Below are positions 44,753 to 53,145 of a stretch of DNA of 64,000 bases, piece after piece. The notes under the pieces were generated by a model that worked only from the letters and a program-made list of their open reading frames with translations, searched no databases and was not told the DNA's origin. Position numbers and translations under genes: made by a program. Each line of letters begins with the position of its first letter. Positions within the stretch are counted from its first letter, which is position 1. The stretch is from positions 248,001 through 312,000 of the forward strand of contig NZ_JBPOFB010000002.1 of NCBI RefSeq assembly GCF_051251565.1, written 5' to 3'. Source of the DNA: Marivita sp051251565 (GTDB lineage: Bacteria > Pseudomonadota > Alphaproteobacteria > Rhodobacterales > Rhodobacteraceae).

Positions 44753-45334
44753 ATGAGCGTTCAGTCCCGTCTGTCCGATTGCACCCTGTGTGCCGACCGC
44801 TTTGCCGTCACTGCAACCCGGCACTGGCCCCGTCCGGTTGTCTGGTTCCGCCCCGGTGCGCGTCTGTTGATCTGTAGCCAGGCACCGGGGATGCGCGCCC
44901 ATACCAGCCGTATTCCGTTTGATGACCCGTCAGGGGATCGGTTGCGTGATTGGCTGGGGCTCGACCGTGCTGCATTCTATGATCAGACCCGTGTGGCGAT
45001 TGTGCCGATGGGATTCTGCTTTCCCGGCTATGATGCTGCGGGGTCCGACCTGCCGCCACCTGCGCTCTGCCGCAAGACATGGCATGCCGAGGTGCTGGCG
45101 CATGTGGGGGATGTGCCGCTCAAGCTGGTGATTGGCGGCTATGCGCAGAAATACCATCTGGGCACCAAGGCAGGCGTGACAGAAGTGGTGCAGGGCTGGC
45201 GCGACCATTGGCCGGGCATTCTGCCCTTGCCGCATCCAAGCTGGCGCAATACGGCGTGGATCAGGAAAAACCCGTGGTTTGCGGACGAGGTGCTGCCCGC
45301 CTTGCGCGCGCGGGTCCAGGAGGTGATGGCATGA
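44753..45334 (+). CDS. Uracil-DNA glycosylase superfamily protein, Fe-S type
   Basis: A 193-residue protein of the UDG fold. Four cysteines (C10 and C13 in CTLC, C89 and C106) are placed like the 4Fe-4S ligands of family 4 enzymes. Motif 3 is LPHPSWRN, retaining the His. Motif 1 differs from the usual GEAPG: it reads CSQAPGMRAHTS. It may be a divergent family member with a different base specificity. It overlaps the SseB gene by 4 bp. Base excision repair is inferred. Confidence 0.8.
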   Translation: MSVQSRLSDCTLCADRFAVTATRHWPRPVVWFRPGARLLICSQAPGMRAHTSRIPFDDPSGDRLRDWLGLDRAAFYDQTRVAIVPMGFCFPGYDAAGSDLPPPALCRKTWHAEVLAHVGDVPLKLVIGGYAQKYHLGTKAGVTEVVQGWRDHWPGILPLPHPSWRNTAWIRKNPWFADEVLPALRARVQEVMA

Positions 45335-46122
45335 CTTTGGAAACCCCGCTCGACAGTGCGCATACCGCGATGGAGGCCGCACCCGAAGACACAAACGCGC
45401 GGCTGCGGTTTTATGACCGTCTGGCCGAGGCCGAGCTGTTTGTGATGCTCGCCCGCGAGGCCGAGGGCGATCAGGCAGAGCCGGAACTGTTCGAGGTCGA
45501 CGACGCCCGCTTTGTGCTGGCGTTCGACACCGAAGACCGTCTGAGCAGTTTTGCCGGGCGTGCCGTGCCCTATGTCGCGCTGTCCGGGCGCACGGTTGTG
45601 GGCATGCTGGCGGGGCAAGGCATCGGTATTGCGCTGAACCCCGATGTTGCGCCATCGTCGATCCTGCTGCCCGCGGACGCGGTGGATTGGCTGGCCGAAA
45701 CCGTGGCGCAGGGACCGTCCGAGGCCGAGGCGCGCCCCGAAGAGTTTCGCGCGCCGCGCGCTTTGCCGGATGGATTGCTTGAAGCGATTGACGCCAAGCT
45801 GCGCACAGCGGTGGGCCTTGCGCGGCGCGGGTATCTGGCCGAGGTGGTCTATGACAGCGGTGTGCGAGGGCATTTGATCGGCTTTACAGGTGCCATACCG
45901 GGGGCCGAAGGCGCGTTGGCGCGCGCCATTCAAGAAGCGCTGGTGTTTTCCGGGTTGGAAGCGGCTGCGCTGGATGTGGTGTTTCTGCGCGACAGCGATC
46001 CGGTGACAGCCCAGCTTGCCCGCGTCGGCTTGCGGTTTGATCTGCCTGAGCCGCAAGAGCCTGCGCGCACAGAGCGGATGGCCCCCGGTGCCAACCCGGA
46101 CAAACCCCCGATCCTGCGGTGA
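45331..46122 (+). CDS. SseB family protein
   Basis: A 263-residue cytosolic protein with an SseB N-terminal domain (ARFYDRLAEAELFV-like, FEVDDARFVLAFDTEDRL) and a C-terminal SseB-like part (RRGYLAEVVYDSGVRGHLIGF). E. coli SseB modulates rhodanese-type sulfur transfer; the function here is unknown. Start overlaps the previous stop (ATGA). Last gene of the ribA-led group. Confidence 0.85.
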   Translation: MTLETPLDSAHTAMEAAPEDTNARLRFYDRLAEAELFVMLAREAEGDQAEPELFEVDDARFVLAFDTEDRLSSFAGRAVPYVALSGRTVVGMLAGQGIGIALNPDVAPSSILLPADAVDWLAETVAQGPSEAEARPEEFRAPRALPDGLLEAIDAKLRTAVGLARRGYLAEVVYDSGVRGHLIGFTGAIPGAEGALARAIQEALVFSGLEAAALDVVFLRDSDPVTAQLARVGLRFDLPEPQEPARTERMAPGANPDKPPILR

Positions 46123-46158
46123 GTGTCATCCGTGGGCAGATGACACAAGCCTGATTGA

Positions 46159-47169
46159 TCAGGTGTGGCCCAACTCCTGTCGAAAGGTCGGCAGGGCATC
46201 GTTGTCGCTGGCTGTAGCCTCCCAGATCGCGCGGGCAATGGCGCGGGCCATGCACACCGCCGCGTAATGGCCCAGCATCGGCATCACGTCCGCAGAGGGA
46301 GATCCGCGCCGTGCCGTGCTGGTGGCAAAGATCAGGTCTCCGTCGTAGGGGGTGTGCGCGGGCACAAGCGCGCGGGCAAAGCCGTCATGCGCCGCCGTTG
46401 CCAGCCGCTTGCATGCAGCTTTGTCGAGAGTGGCGTCCGTGGCCACCACACCAATCGTGGTGTTGCTGCCGTGCTGTGCCATTGCGGCGGCTTTGCGGCT
46501 TGGTGGCAAGGCTTGCAAATTCGGTTGTGTCTCGGGGCCAAGGCCGCCGAATTCGTCTTCGATCTCGAACGGGGCGGCCCAGAAATGCTGTCCTGACGGG
46601 GTTGTGGCGCTTCCCAGCGCGTTGACCACCACCAGCGCGCCGATGGTGGTGCCATCGGGCAGAACCAAAGAGGCCGACCCCAACCCGCCTTTGTGCTGCG
46701 CATCCGTTGCGCCGGTGCCCGCTCCGGCGGTGCCGATGGCAAAATCATGCGTGATATTGGCCAGCGCCTGACGACCCAACGCGGGGTACGGGTTGTCGAC
46801 CCATGCCTTGTCGCCATTGTTCAACAGATCAAAGATGATCGCCGCAGGCACAATCGGTACGCGCGCGGAATGGATTGCAAAGCCGCGCCCTTGGTCTGCC
46901 AGCGCCTCCATGACACCTTGCGCTGCCGCAAGCCCAAAGGCGGATCCGCCCGACAGCACCAACGCATCCACGCCCGGTACGGTTTTGTCCGGCTCCAGCA
47001 GGTCGGTGTCGCGGGTGCCCGGTGCCCCGCCCATCACCGCGTAGCTGGCGGTCATGGGGCCGTCTTCGGACAGAAGAACGGTGGTGCCGGATTTGAGGCG
47101 ATCGTCCTGCGCGTTGCCCACGCTGAGACCGGGCACATCGGTGATCAGGTTACGAGGTCCGGGTGTCAT
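46159..47169 (-). CDS. P1 family (DmpA/NylC-type, S58) peptidase
   Basis: A 336-residue Ntn-hydrolase-like enzyme that in relatives self-cleaves into two chains and acts as a D-/beta-aminopeptidase or amide hydrolase. Conserved segments include RNLITDVPGLSVGNAQD at the start, LSGGSAFGLAAAQGVME and GTTIGALVVVNALGSA at the expected autocleavage region. It is last in a minus-strand run behind SDR, aldehyde dehydrogenase and a peptide ABC importer, so it may hydrolyse an imported peptide or amide. A strong hairpin element lies just upstream. Confidence 0.87.
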   Translation of the reverse strand: MTPGPRNLITDVPGLSVGNAQDDRLKSGTTVLLSEDGPMTASYAVMGGAPGTRDTDLLEPDKTVPGVDALVLSGGSAFGLAAAQGVMEALADQGRGFAIHSARVPIVPAAIIFDLLNNGDKAWVDNPYPALGRQALANITHDFAIGTAGAGTGATDAQHKGGLGSASLVLPDGTTIGALVVVNALGSATTPSGQHFWAAPFEIEDEFGGLGPETQPNLQALPPSRKAAAMAQHGSNTTIGVVATDATLDKAACKRLATAAHDGFARALVPAHTPYDGDLIFATSTARRGSPSADVMPMLGHYAAVCMARAIARAIWEATASDNDALPTFRQELGHT

Positions 47170-47195
47170 AGGGGCCTTCCATTTCTGGCAAGGTC

Positions 47196-47252
47196 GGAGT
47201 GAGGGGCCAGCCCCTTACACTCCCCGAGGTATTTTGAGCCCAAAGAAACCCG
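47196..47252. repeat. REP-like hairpin element with AT-rich tail
   Basis: GGAGTG (47196-47201) pairs with CACTCC (47218-47223), with GGGGC (47203-47207)/GCCCC (47210-47214) inside. It is followed by CCCGAGGTATTTTGAGCCCA (from 47222) and AAGAAA. From memory, GC hairpin plus an XCCCGAGtATTTTtGxxCxAAGAA-like tail recurs between genes in Rhodobacteraceae. Only one copy is visible here. Confidence 0.5.
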
Positions 47253-47254
47253 GA

Positions 47255-47995
47255 TCATATGCAGCGGCCCCCGTCGACTTCCATGCAGACGCCGGTGATC
47301 ATGCTGGCCTCGTCCGAGCAGAGGAAGGCGGCGGCGTTGCCAAGGTCTTCGGGTTGCGAGAAGCGACCCAGCGGGATGGTTGACAGGAATTTCGCGCGGA
47401 TCTCTGGCGTGTCTTCTCCCATGAAGCTTTTGAGCAGGGGTGTTTCGCCCGCCACCGGGTTGAGCGCGTTCACCCTTATGCCCTCAGGGGCGAGTTCGAC
47501 GGCCATGGTGCGGGTTGCTGTGATCATCCAGCCTTTGGACGCGTTGTACCAGTTCAGGCGCGGACGCGGAGACACGCCAGCAGTCGAGGCGATATTGAGG
47601 ATGGTGCCGGACTGGCGGTGTTTGAAATGTGGCACAAGGCTGCGTGCGGTCAGGTAGACGGATTTGCAGTTCACGGCAAAGACGCGGTCGAAATCGTCTT
47701 CGGTGATGTCTTCCATCTGACCGGGCAGGTGGGTGATGCCTGCGTTGTTCACCATAATATCGACATGGCCCATCCGGGTGATCGCAGTCTCGATCATGTC
47801 GGTCACCTGATCACCGTTTGCGACATCGGCTTGGTGGGCAATGCCGCTGATCTCGGTTGCGACGGTCTGGGCGGCGTCATGGTTCAGATCGACCACCATA
47901 ACCGTTGCGCCTTCGGTTGCAAATTTGTGGGCGATGCCTGCACCAAAGCCAGACGCTGCCCCGGTGACGATGGCGGTTTTGCCGTTTAATCTCAT
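47255..47995 (-). CDS. SDR family oxidoreductase
   Basis: A 246-residue classical short-chain dehydrogenase. NAD(P) loop TGAASGFGAGIA, Asp in VVDLNHDA (favours NAD), NNAG in MVNNAGITHL, and the Ser-Tyr-Lys active site in IASTAGVSP and YNASK. The substrate is not predictable. The start is 12 bp from the stop of the aldehyde dehydrogenase gene, so an alcohol-aldehyde-acid route is plausible. Confidence 0.92.
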   Translation of the reverse strand: MRLNGKTAIVTGAASGFGAGIAHKFATEGATVMVVDLNHDAAQTVATEISGIAHQADVANGDQVTDMIETAITRMGHVDIMVNNAGITHLPGQMEDITEDDFDRVFAVNCKSVYLTARSLVPHFKHRQSGTILNIASTAGVSPRPRLNWYNASKGWMITATRTMAVELAPEGIRVNALNPVAGETPLLKSFMGEDTPEIRAKFLSTIPLGRFSQPEDLGNAAAFLCSDEASMITGVCMEVDGGRCI

Positions 47996-48007
47996 GGTTT
48001 GTGTCCT

Positions 48008-49453
48008 TTACCCATGTTTAGCGGCGACGGTTTTCAGAGTTGAGAAGCCATAAAGCGCCTCGAACCCTTTTTCGCGGCCATGGCCGGATTTGCCGATCCC
48101 GCCGAAGGGCAGTTCAACTCCGCCCCCCGCGCCATAATTGTTGATAAAAACCTGCCCGCTTTTCAGCGCCTTGGCCAGCCGCATCTGCCGCGCGCCATTG
48201 GCGGTCCAGACCCCCGCGACAAGACCGTAGAGCGTGCCATTGGCGATCTGGATTGCGTCCTCTTCGGTGTCGAATGGGATCAACACCTGCACCGGGCCGA
48301 AAAGTTCGTCCTGGGCCAGTTCGTGGTCTGGCGGCACGGGACCATAGAGACGTGGTTGGACATAGGCACCGCCTGGGGGCAGGCCAGTTGGCATCGGCGT
48401 TTCGGCGATGCAGGGCAGGGTATGCGCGGCCTCGAGCAGGGTCTCAAAGCGTGCCTTTTGCCTGATCGAGATCAGCGGGCCGATATCGGGATTGCTGGTG
48501 GCGGGACCGATGGTTTTGGCGTGATAGGCGTCAGTCATGCGGCGGGCGACCTCGTTGTAGACGCCGCGCTGGATCAGGATGCGGGACGCGGCAGAGCAGG
48601 TCTGACCAGCGTTCTGAAGGCCTGCGTTTACCAAAAAGGGCAGGGCGTCGTCCAGATCGGCGTCGTCAAAAACGATCTGTGGGGATTTGCCGCCCAGCTC
48701 CAGCGTGACGGGCACGACGTTTTGTGCCGCCAGCGTCTGGATCGTCTTGCCGGTTTCTACCGACCCGGTAAAACTCAGGTGATGTACGCCGGGATGACGG
48801 GCAAGGGCTGCGCCCGCCTCGGACCCCAATCCGGGGATGACGTTCAATGTGCCATCAGGAAAGCCCGCCTCTTTGGCCAGATGCGCAAACATGAGCGCGG
48901 TCAGACAGGCGTCCTCGGCCGGTTTCAATACGCAGGCATTGCCCATCGCAAGCGCTGCCCCGACAGAGCGCCCGATGATCTGCATCGGGTAATTCCAAGG
49001 CACGATATGGCCGGTCACCCCGTGTGGTTCACGCAGAGTGTAGACGGTATAGCCGTCGAGATAAGGGATGGTTTCGCCATGCACCTTGTCAGCCGCGCCA
49101 CCGTAGAATTCGCAGTAACGCGCAAGAGCGATCGCATCGGCGCGCGCTTGGGTGACGGGTTTGCCGACATCCAATGTTTCGAGAGTGGTGAGCAGATCGA
49201 CATGGTCCAGCACAAGCTGGCCAAGCCGGGTGAGACACCGCCCCCGCTCAAGCGCGGTCATCTTGCCCCAGGCGCCATCCTGCGCCGATTGGGCGGCGGT
49301 GACGGCGGCGTCCACATCTGCTTTCGTGCTGCGGGCGATCTGGCACAGCATGCTGCCATCTGACGGGTTGACCAGTGGCAGGGTATGGGCTGTGGCGCGC
49401 CATGTGCCGCTAATCAGGATGTGGCTGGGATCAAACGGCAGAGTAGGAAACAT
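48008..49453 (-). CDS. NAD(P)-dependent aldehyde dehydrogenase
   Basis: About 481 residues, full-length ALDH superfamily enzyme. Catalytic Cys in NAGQTCSAASRI, Glu in LELGGKSPQ, the GxTxxG-like SFTGSVETG, and the C-terminal PFGGIGKSGHGRE. Two adjacent ATGs (49456, 49453) follow GGAGG; the second has better spacing. It overlaps the end of the ABC ATPase gene by about 23 bp, so it belongs to the same operon. Substrate unknown; betaine-aldehyde or aminoaldehyde types are closest by feel. Confidence 0.92.
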   Translation of the reverse strand: MFPTLPFDPSHILISGTWRATAHTLPLVNPSDGSMLCQIARSTKADVDAAVTAAQSAQDGAWGKMTALERGRCLTRLGQLVLDHVDLLTTLETLDVGKPVTQARADAIALARYCEFYGGAADKVHGETIPYLDGYTVYTLREPHGVTGHIVPWNYPMQIIGRSVGAALAMGNACVLKPAEDACLTALMFAHLAKEAGFPDGTLNVIPGLGSEAGAALARHPGVHHLSFTGSVETGKTIQTLAAQNVVPVTLELGGKSPQIVFDDADLDDALPFLVNAGLQNAGQTCSAASRILIQRGVYNEVARRMTDAYHAKTIGPATSNPDIGPLISIRQKARFETLLEAAHTLPCIAETPMPTGLPPGGAYVQPRLYGPVPPDHELAQDELFGPVQVLIPFDTEEDAIQIANGTLYGLVAGVWTANGARQMRLAKALKSGQVFINNYGAGGGVELPFGGIGKSGHGREKGFEALYGFSTLKTVAAKHG

Positions 49454-51047
49454 CATGGGCCTCCGGGACATCGGGCAGGTGCGGCGCGGCTTTTATCAGC
49501 GTTTGGGTATAGGGGTGGCCGGGTGTGTCGAAAATCTCTGCGGTGGGGCGGTCTTCGACAATTTGCCCTGCCTGCATCACCATCACCCGGTCGGTGATAG
49601 AGCGTACGACGCTTAAATCGTGGCTGATGAAAAGATAGGTCAGCCCATAGGCACGGCTGAGATCGGCCATCAGATCAAGAATTTGTGCCCGCACCCGCAC
49701 ATCTAGGGCCGACACCGCTTCGTCGAACACGATCAGCTCTGGCTTGATGATCAACGCGCGTGCGATGGCGATGCGCTGACGCTGGCCGCCGGAAAAGGCG
49801 TGGATGTGTTTGTCCGCATCCTCTGGCCTCAGACCCACAGCTGTGAGGGCCTCGGCGATCGCGTGGTCGCGCGCGGGGCCTTTGGGCGGCTCGGGCAGCA
49901 GGTGGAAGGGTTCGGTGATCAGCCGGGCGACCTTGTGACGGGGGTTGAAGCTGCCGTAAGGGTCTTGGAACACGACCTGCATCTTGCGCCGGACCGTCAG
50001 GTTCGGGTGGCCGTCCTGCCAGACCGGGTCACCATCGAGGGTGAGCTGGCCCGCCTGCACGGGCTCCAACCCAAGAATGGCACGGGTCAGGGTGGATTTG
50101 CCACAGCCGGATTCGCCCACGAGGCCAACTCGTTCACCACGTTTGATGTCAAAGCTCACGCCGTTTACGGCGCGAAACACCGGGCGCGGACCAAAGGGCG
50201 TTGCACGCGGCAGCGGGTAGTCGCGGGTGACGTTTTTGACTGACAGCAACGGGGCCAGGGCTTTGGGCGCGCTCAGGTTCGCCTGATGGCGTGAGGCCTC
50301 GAACAATTGACGCGTATAGGGGTGGTGCATGCTGCGCAGCACGTCTTGCGTCGGACCAGCCTCAACAATCTCGCCGTGGCGCATCACGTTGAGGCTGTCG
50401 GCCATGTCGCTGACCACGGCAAGGTCATGGGTGATCATCATCAGAGCCATGTTTTCTTCGCGGGCAAGACCCCGCAGCAGGTCTAGGATCTGCGCCTGCG
50501 TGGTCACATCAAGCGCGGTTGTCGGCTCATCCGCGATGAGCAGCCGGGGGCGCAGGGCGATGGCCATGGCGATCACCACGCGCTGACGCTGACCGCCGCT
50601 AAGTTCATGCGGATACCGCGTCAGGGGAAAGCGGTCGGGGGGCAGACCGACGCGGTGCAGCACTTCGCGCGCGCGATCTTTGGCTTGCGAAGGGGGCAGG
50701 GCCTTGTGGATCAGGATCGTTTCCATCACCTGTGCGCCGATGGTGTGCACCGGGTTGAGCGCCGTCATGGGCTCCTGAAACACCATGCCAATCTCGCGCC
50801 CCCGCAGGTCGCACAGCTGTGGCTCTGGCAATGTCAGCAGGTCGGTGCCGTCAAAGGTGATCGTGCCCTGTGTTGTCGTGCCCTTGGGCAAAAGGCCCAT
50901 CGTGGCAAAGGCGGTCATGGATTTGCCCGACCCGCTTTCGCCGGTCAGGGCCGTGATCTCGCCTTCACGTATGTTTAACGAAATGTCGTGCAGGATGGGG
51001 GTGCCGTGGATCGCCAGGGAAAGGTTTTCAATGCTCAAAAGGCTCAT
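49431..51047 (-). CDS. Peptide-type ABC importer ATPase, two fused NBDs (DppD-DppF/YejF-like)
   Basis: A 538-residue protein with two complete ATPase domains. NBD1 (about 1-255): Walker A GESGSGKS, signature LSGGQRQRV. NBD2 (about 270-530): Walker A GESGCGKS, signature FSGGQRQRI. The oligopeptide-family C-terminal extension (HPYTRQLFEA, HPYTQTLIKAA) follows each. One polypeptide powers the importer formed by the two upstream permeases. Overlaps the DppC-like gene by 4 bp. The operon has no binding-protein gene. Confidence 0.94.
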   Translation of the reverse strand: MSLLSIENLSLAIHGTPILHDISLNIREGEITALTGESGSGKSMTAFATMGLLPKGTTTQGTITFDGTDLLTLPEPQLCDLRGREIGMVFQEPMTALNPVHTIGAQVMETILIHKALPPSQAKDRAREVLHRVGLPPDRFPLTRYPHELSGGQRQRVVIAMAIALRPRLLIADEPTTALDVTTQAQILDLLRGLAREENMALMMITHDLAVVSDMADSLNVMRHGEIVEAGPTQDVLRSMHHPYTRQLFEASRHQANLSAPKALAPLLSVKNVTRDYPLPRATPFGPRPVFRAVNGVSFDIKRGERVGLVGESGCGKSTLTRAILGLEPVQAGQLTLDGDPVWQDGHPNLTVRRKMQVVFQDPYGSFNPRHKVARLITEPFHLLPEPPKGPARDHAIAEALTAVGLRPEDADKHIHAFSGGQRQRIAIARALIIKPELIVFDEAVSALDVRVRAQILDLMADLSRAYGLTYLFISHDLSVVRSITDRVMVMQAGQIVEDRPTAEIFDTPGHPYTQTLIKAAPHLPDVPEAHDVSYSAV

Positions 51048-51859
51048 GCGCGCACCACCTTAAGGCGCGGATCCAGCGCGTCGCGCAAACCGTCCCCCAA
51101 AAGGTTCAGGCCAAGCACCATCGCCACAATGGTCAGGCCGGGGATCAGCGCAACATGCGGGGCGAGGGATACCATGGTCTGTGCATCGGCCAACATACGC
51201 CCCCAGCTTGGGATCGGGGGCTGCGCGCCAAGGCCCACATAACTCAGACCTGCTTCGGCCAGAATGCCAAGGCTGAACTGGATGGTGCCCTGCACGATGA
51301 GCAGGTTCGCCACGTTGGGCAGGATGTGTTCGACACTGATGCGGGTGCGGGTCTTTCCGGCAACCTGCGCGGCCATGATGAATTCGCGCTTCCACAGGCT
51401 AAGAGCGGCCCCGCGCGTGATGCGGGCAAACACGGGGATGTTGAAGATGCCGATTGCGATGATGGCGTTGGTGGCAGAGGGGCCAAAGACGGCGGTGATC
51501 AGAATGGCGATCACCAGCGATGGGAAGGCAAAGATCAGGTCGTTCATGCGCATGATCCCTTCGTCCAGCATCCCGCCCCGGCGGGCCGCAGCGGCAAGGC
51601 CCAAGGGAACGCCAAGTCCCATGCCAATGCCAACGGCAACCAGTGCCACGGCGATGGATGTGCGCGCGCCGACCATGAGCATCGACAGGATATCGCGCCC
51701 GAAATGGTCGGTGCCCAGCAAGTTGCCCGCGCTGGGTGGTTGCAGGCGGCCCGCGATGTTCATGGCTTCGACGCTTGCAGGGGTCCAGACAAAGGAAACC
51801 AACGCAGCAATAACGAACACGCCGGTCAGCAGCCCGCCAAGGATCAGGTTGCGACTCAT
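51044..51859 (-). CDS. Peptide ABC importer permease (DppC-like)
   Basis: A 271-residue inner-membrane protein with about six membrane helices. Near the N-terminus is LLGTDHFGRDILSMLMVGAR, the DppC-type motif, and the EAA loop lies around RFIMAAQVAGKTRTRI-like KREFIMAAQVAGKTR and EHILPN. Overlaps both neighbours by ATGA, so the three ABC genes form a tightly coupled set. Confidence 0.93.
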   Translation of the reverse strand: MSRNLILGGLLTGVFVIAALVSFVWTPASVEAMNIAGRLQPPSAGNLLGTDHFGRDILSMLMVGARTSIAVALVAVGIGMGLGVPLGLAAAARRGGMLDEGIMRMNDLIFAFPSLVIAILITAVFGPSATNAIIAIGIFNIPVFARITRGAALSLWKREFIMAAQVAGKTRTRISVEHILPNVANLLIVQGTIQFSLGILAEAGLSYVGLGAQPPIPSWGRMLADAQTMVSLAPHVALIPGLTIVAMVLGLNLLGDGLRDALDPRLKVVRA

Positions 51860-52803
51860 GTCCGGGTCCTTAGCCGTGGGTCAACTGCGGCATAGGCCAG
51901 ATCGACGACAAAGTTCACCATGATCACAGCAAAGACCAGCAACATGACCACGGATTCCACCACGATCAGATCGCGTTGCGTGATCGCCTGAAAGATCAGC
52001 CGTCCCAGGCCGGGCAGAAAGAACACCTGTTCGATGATGATGGCCCCCGCCAGAAGGAACGCGAATTGCAGGCCGATGATCGTCAGCACCGGGATCATCG
52101 CGTTGCGCAACCCGTGCCGCCACAGCGCCTGGCGTGCCGACAATCCCTTGGCCCGCGCGGTGCGCATGAAATCTTCGCCCAGAATGTCCAGCAATGAGGA
52201 CCGCATCACCCGCGTCAGGATCGCGGCCTGGGGCAGGGCCAGCGCAATTGCGGGCAGGGTCAGCGCCTTGATCCCGGACCAGAACCCGCTGTCCCACCCG
52301 GCAAAGCCACCGGCGCTGAACCAGCGCAGGTTGATGGCAAAGATCAGAACCAGCATCATCGCAAACCAGAAATTCGGGATAGCGACGCCCAACTGCGTGG
52401 CCCCTGTCACCGCCAGATCACCGGGCCCGCCGCGGCGCGCGGCGGCATAGATGCCCGCGGGAAAGGCAATCAACGTGGACAGTGTCAATGCATAGAGCGC
52501 GAGCGGCACCGACACCCACATCCGGTCCGCAATCATCTGCGCCACCGGCGTGCGGTAGGTGTAGGAGGTGCCAAAATCCCCGGTCAGCATCCCGCCAACC
52601 CAGCTTAGGTAGCGACCGAATTTCGACTGATCCAGTCCCAGTTCGGCGCGCAAAGCCGCTACAGTGTCGGGTTGGGCATTCATCCCAAGCATGAAGCTGG
52701 CCGGGTCGCCGGGGGCGATTTCGACCACCACGAATATGACCATGGATGCCACCAGAAGGCTGAGGGCAAGCGAGATCAGACGTTTGAGGGCATAGCGCAG
52801 CAT
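51856..52803 (-). CDS. Peptide ABC importer permease (DppB-like)
   Basis: A 315-residue inner-membrane protein with about six membrane helices. The N-terminal KRLISLALSLLVASMVIF helix, APGDPASFMLG and the EAA loop in EDFMRTARAKGLSARQALWRHGLRNA are typical of DppB. First gene of the ABC set. It begins 51 bp after the pterin dehydratase stop, so the run may be transcribed from further upstream. Confidence 0.94.
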   Translation of the reverse strand: MLRYALKRLISLALSLLVASMVIFVVVEIAPGDPASFMLGMNAQPDTVAALRAELGLDQSKFGRYLSWVGGMLTGDFGTSYTYRTPVAQMIADRMWVSVPLALYALTLSTLIAFPAGIYAAARRGGPGDLAVTGATQLGVAIPNFWFAMMLVLIFAINLRWFSAGGFAGWDSGFWSGIKALTLPAIALALPQAAILTRVMRSSLLDILGEDFMRTARAKGLSARQALWRHGLRNAMIPVLTIIGLQFAFLLAGAIIIEQVFFLPGLGRLIFQAITQRDLIVVESVVMLLVFAVIMVNFVVDLAYAAVDPRLRTRT

Positions 52804-52854
52804 GCCGTGCAGATTAGGGCAGGGCCGAACAATTGGAAACGTGTTTTGAACGCC

Positions 52855-53145
52855 TCAGAGACTGTCCAGCTTGCGTGCGAGTTTCGCGTCCAGCGCCGAC
52901 AACCCGTTCACATCATGGGTGGTCAGAACCACCTCAACCCGGTTGTAGACGTTGGACCATTCTGGGTGATGATCCCACTTTTCTGCCCACAGGGCGGCGC
53001 GGGTCATCCAGGCAAAGGCTTCGGTGAAATCTTTGAATCGAAACGTCTTGGAAATCGCATCGCGGGTTTCGTCCAAAGCCCACCCTGTTTCGAGCAGGGG
53101 GCCAAGTACGGTTTTGCGGGCGGTGTCTGACAGTTTTTCGGTCAT
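52855..53145 (-). CDS. 4a-hydroxytetrahydrobiopterin dehydratase (PCD/DCoH)
   Basis: A 96-residue enzyme that dehydrates the 4a-carbinolamine of pterins, regenerating the cofactor of aromatic amino acid hydroxylases. The signature KWDHHPEWSNVYNRVEVVL and THDVNGLSALD are complete. Overlaps the FemAB-like gene by ATGA. No phenylalanine hydroxylase gene lies in the window, so the partner is unknown. Confidence 0.94.
   Translation of the reverse strand: MTEKLSDTARKTVLGPLLETGWALDETRDAISKTFRFKDFTEAFAWMTRAALWAEKWDHHPEWSNVYNRVEVVLTTHDVNGLSALDAKLARKLDSL

Noticed and set aside
48080..49363. A 427-codon plus-strand frame opposite the aldehyde dehydrogenase
   Set aside because: Antisense to an intact ALDH with all catalytic motifs; no homologous features of its own.
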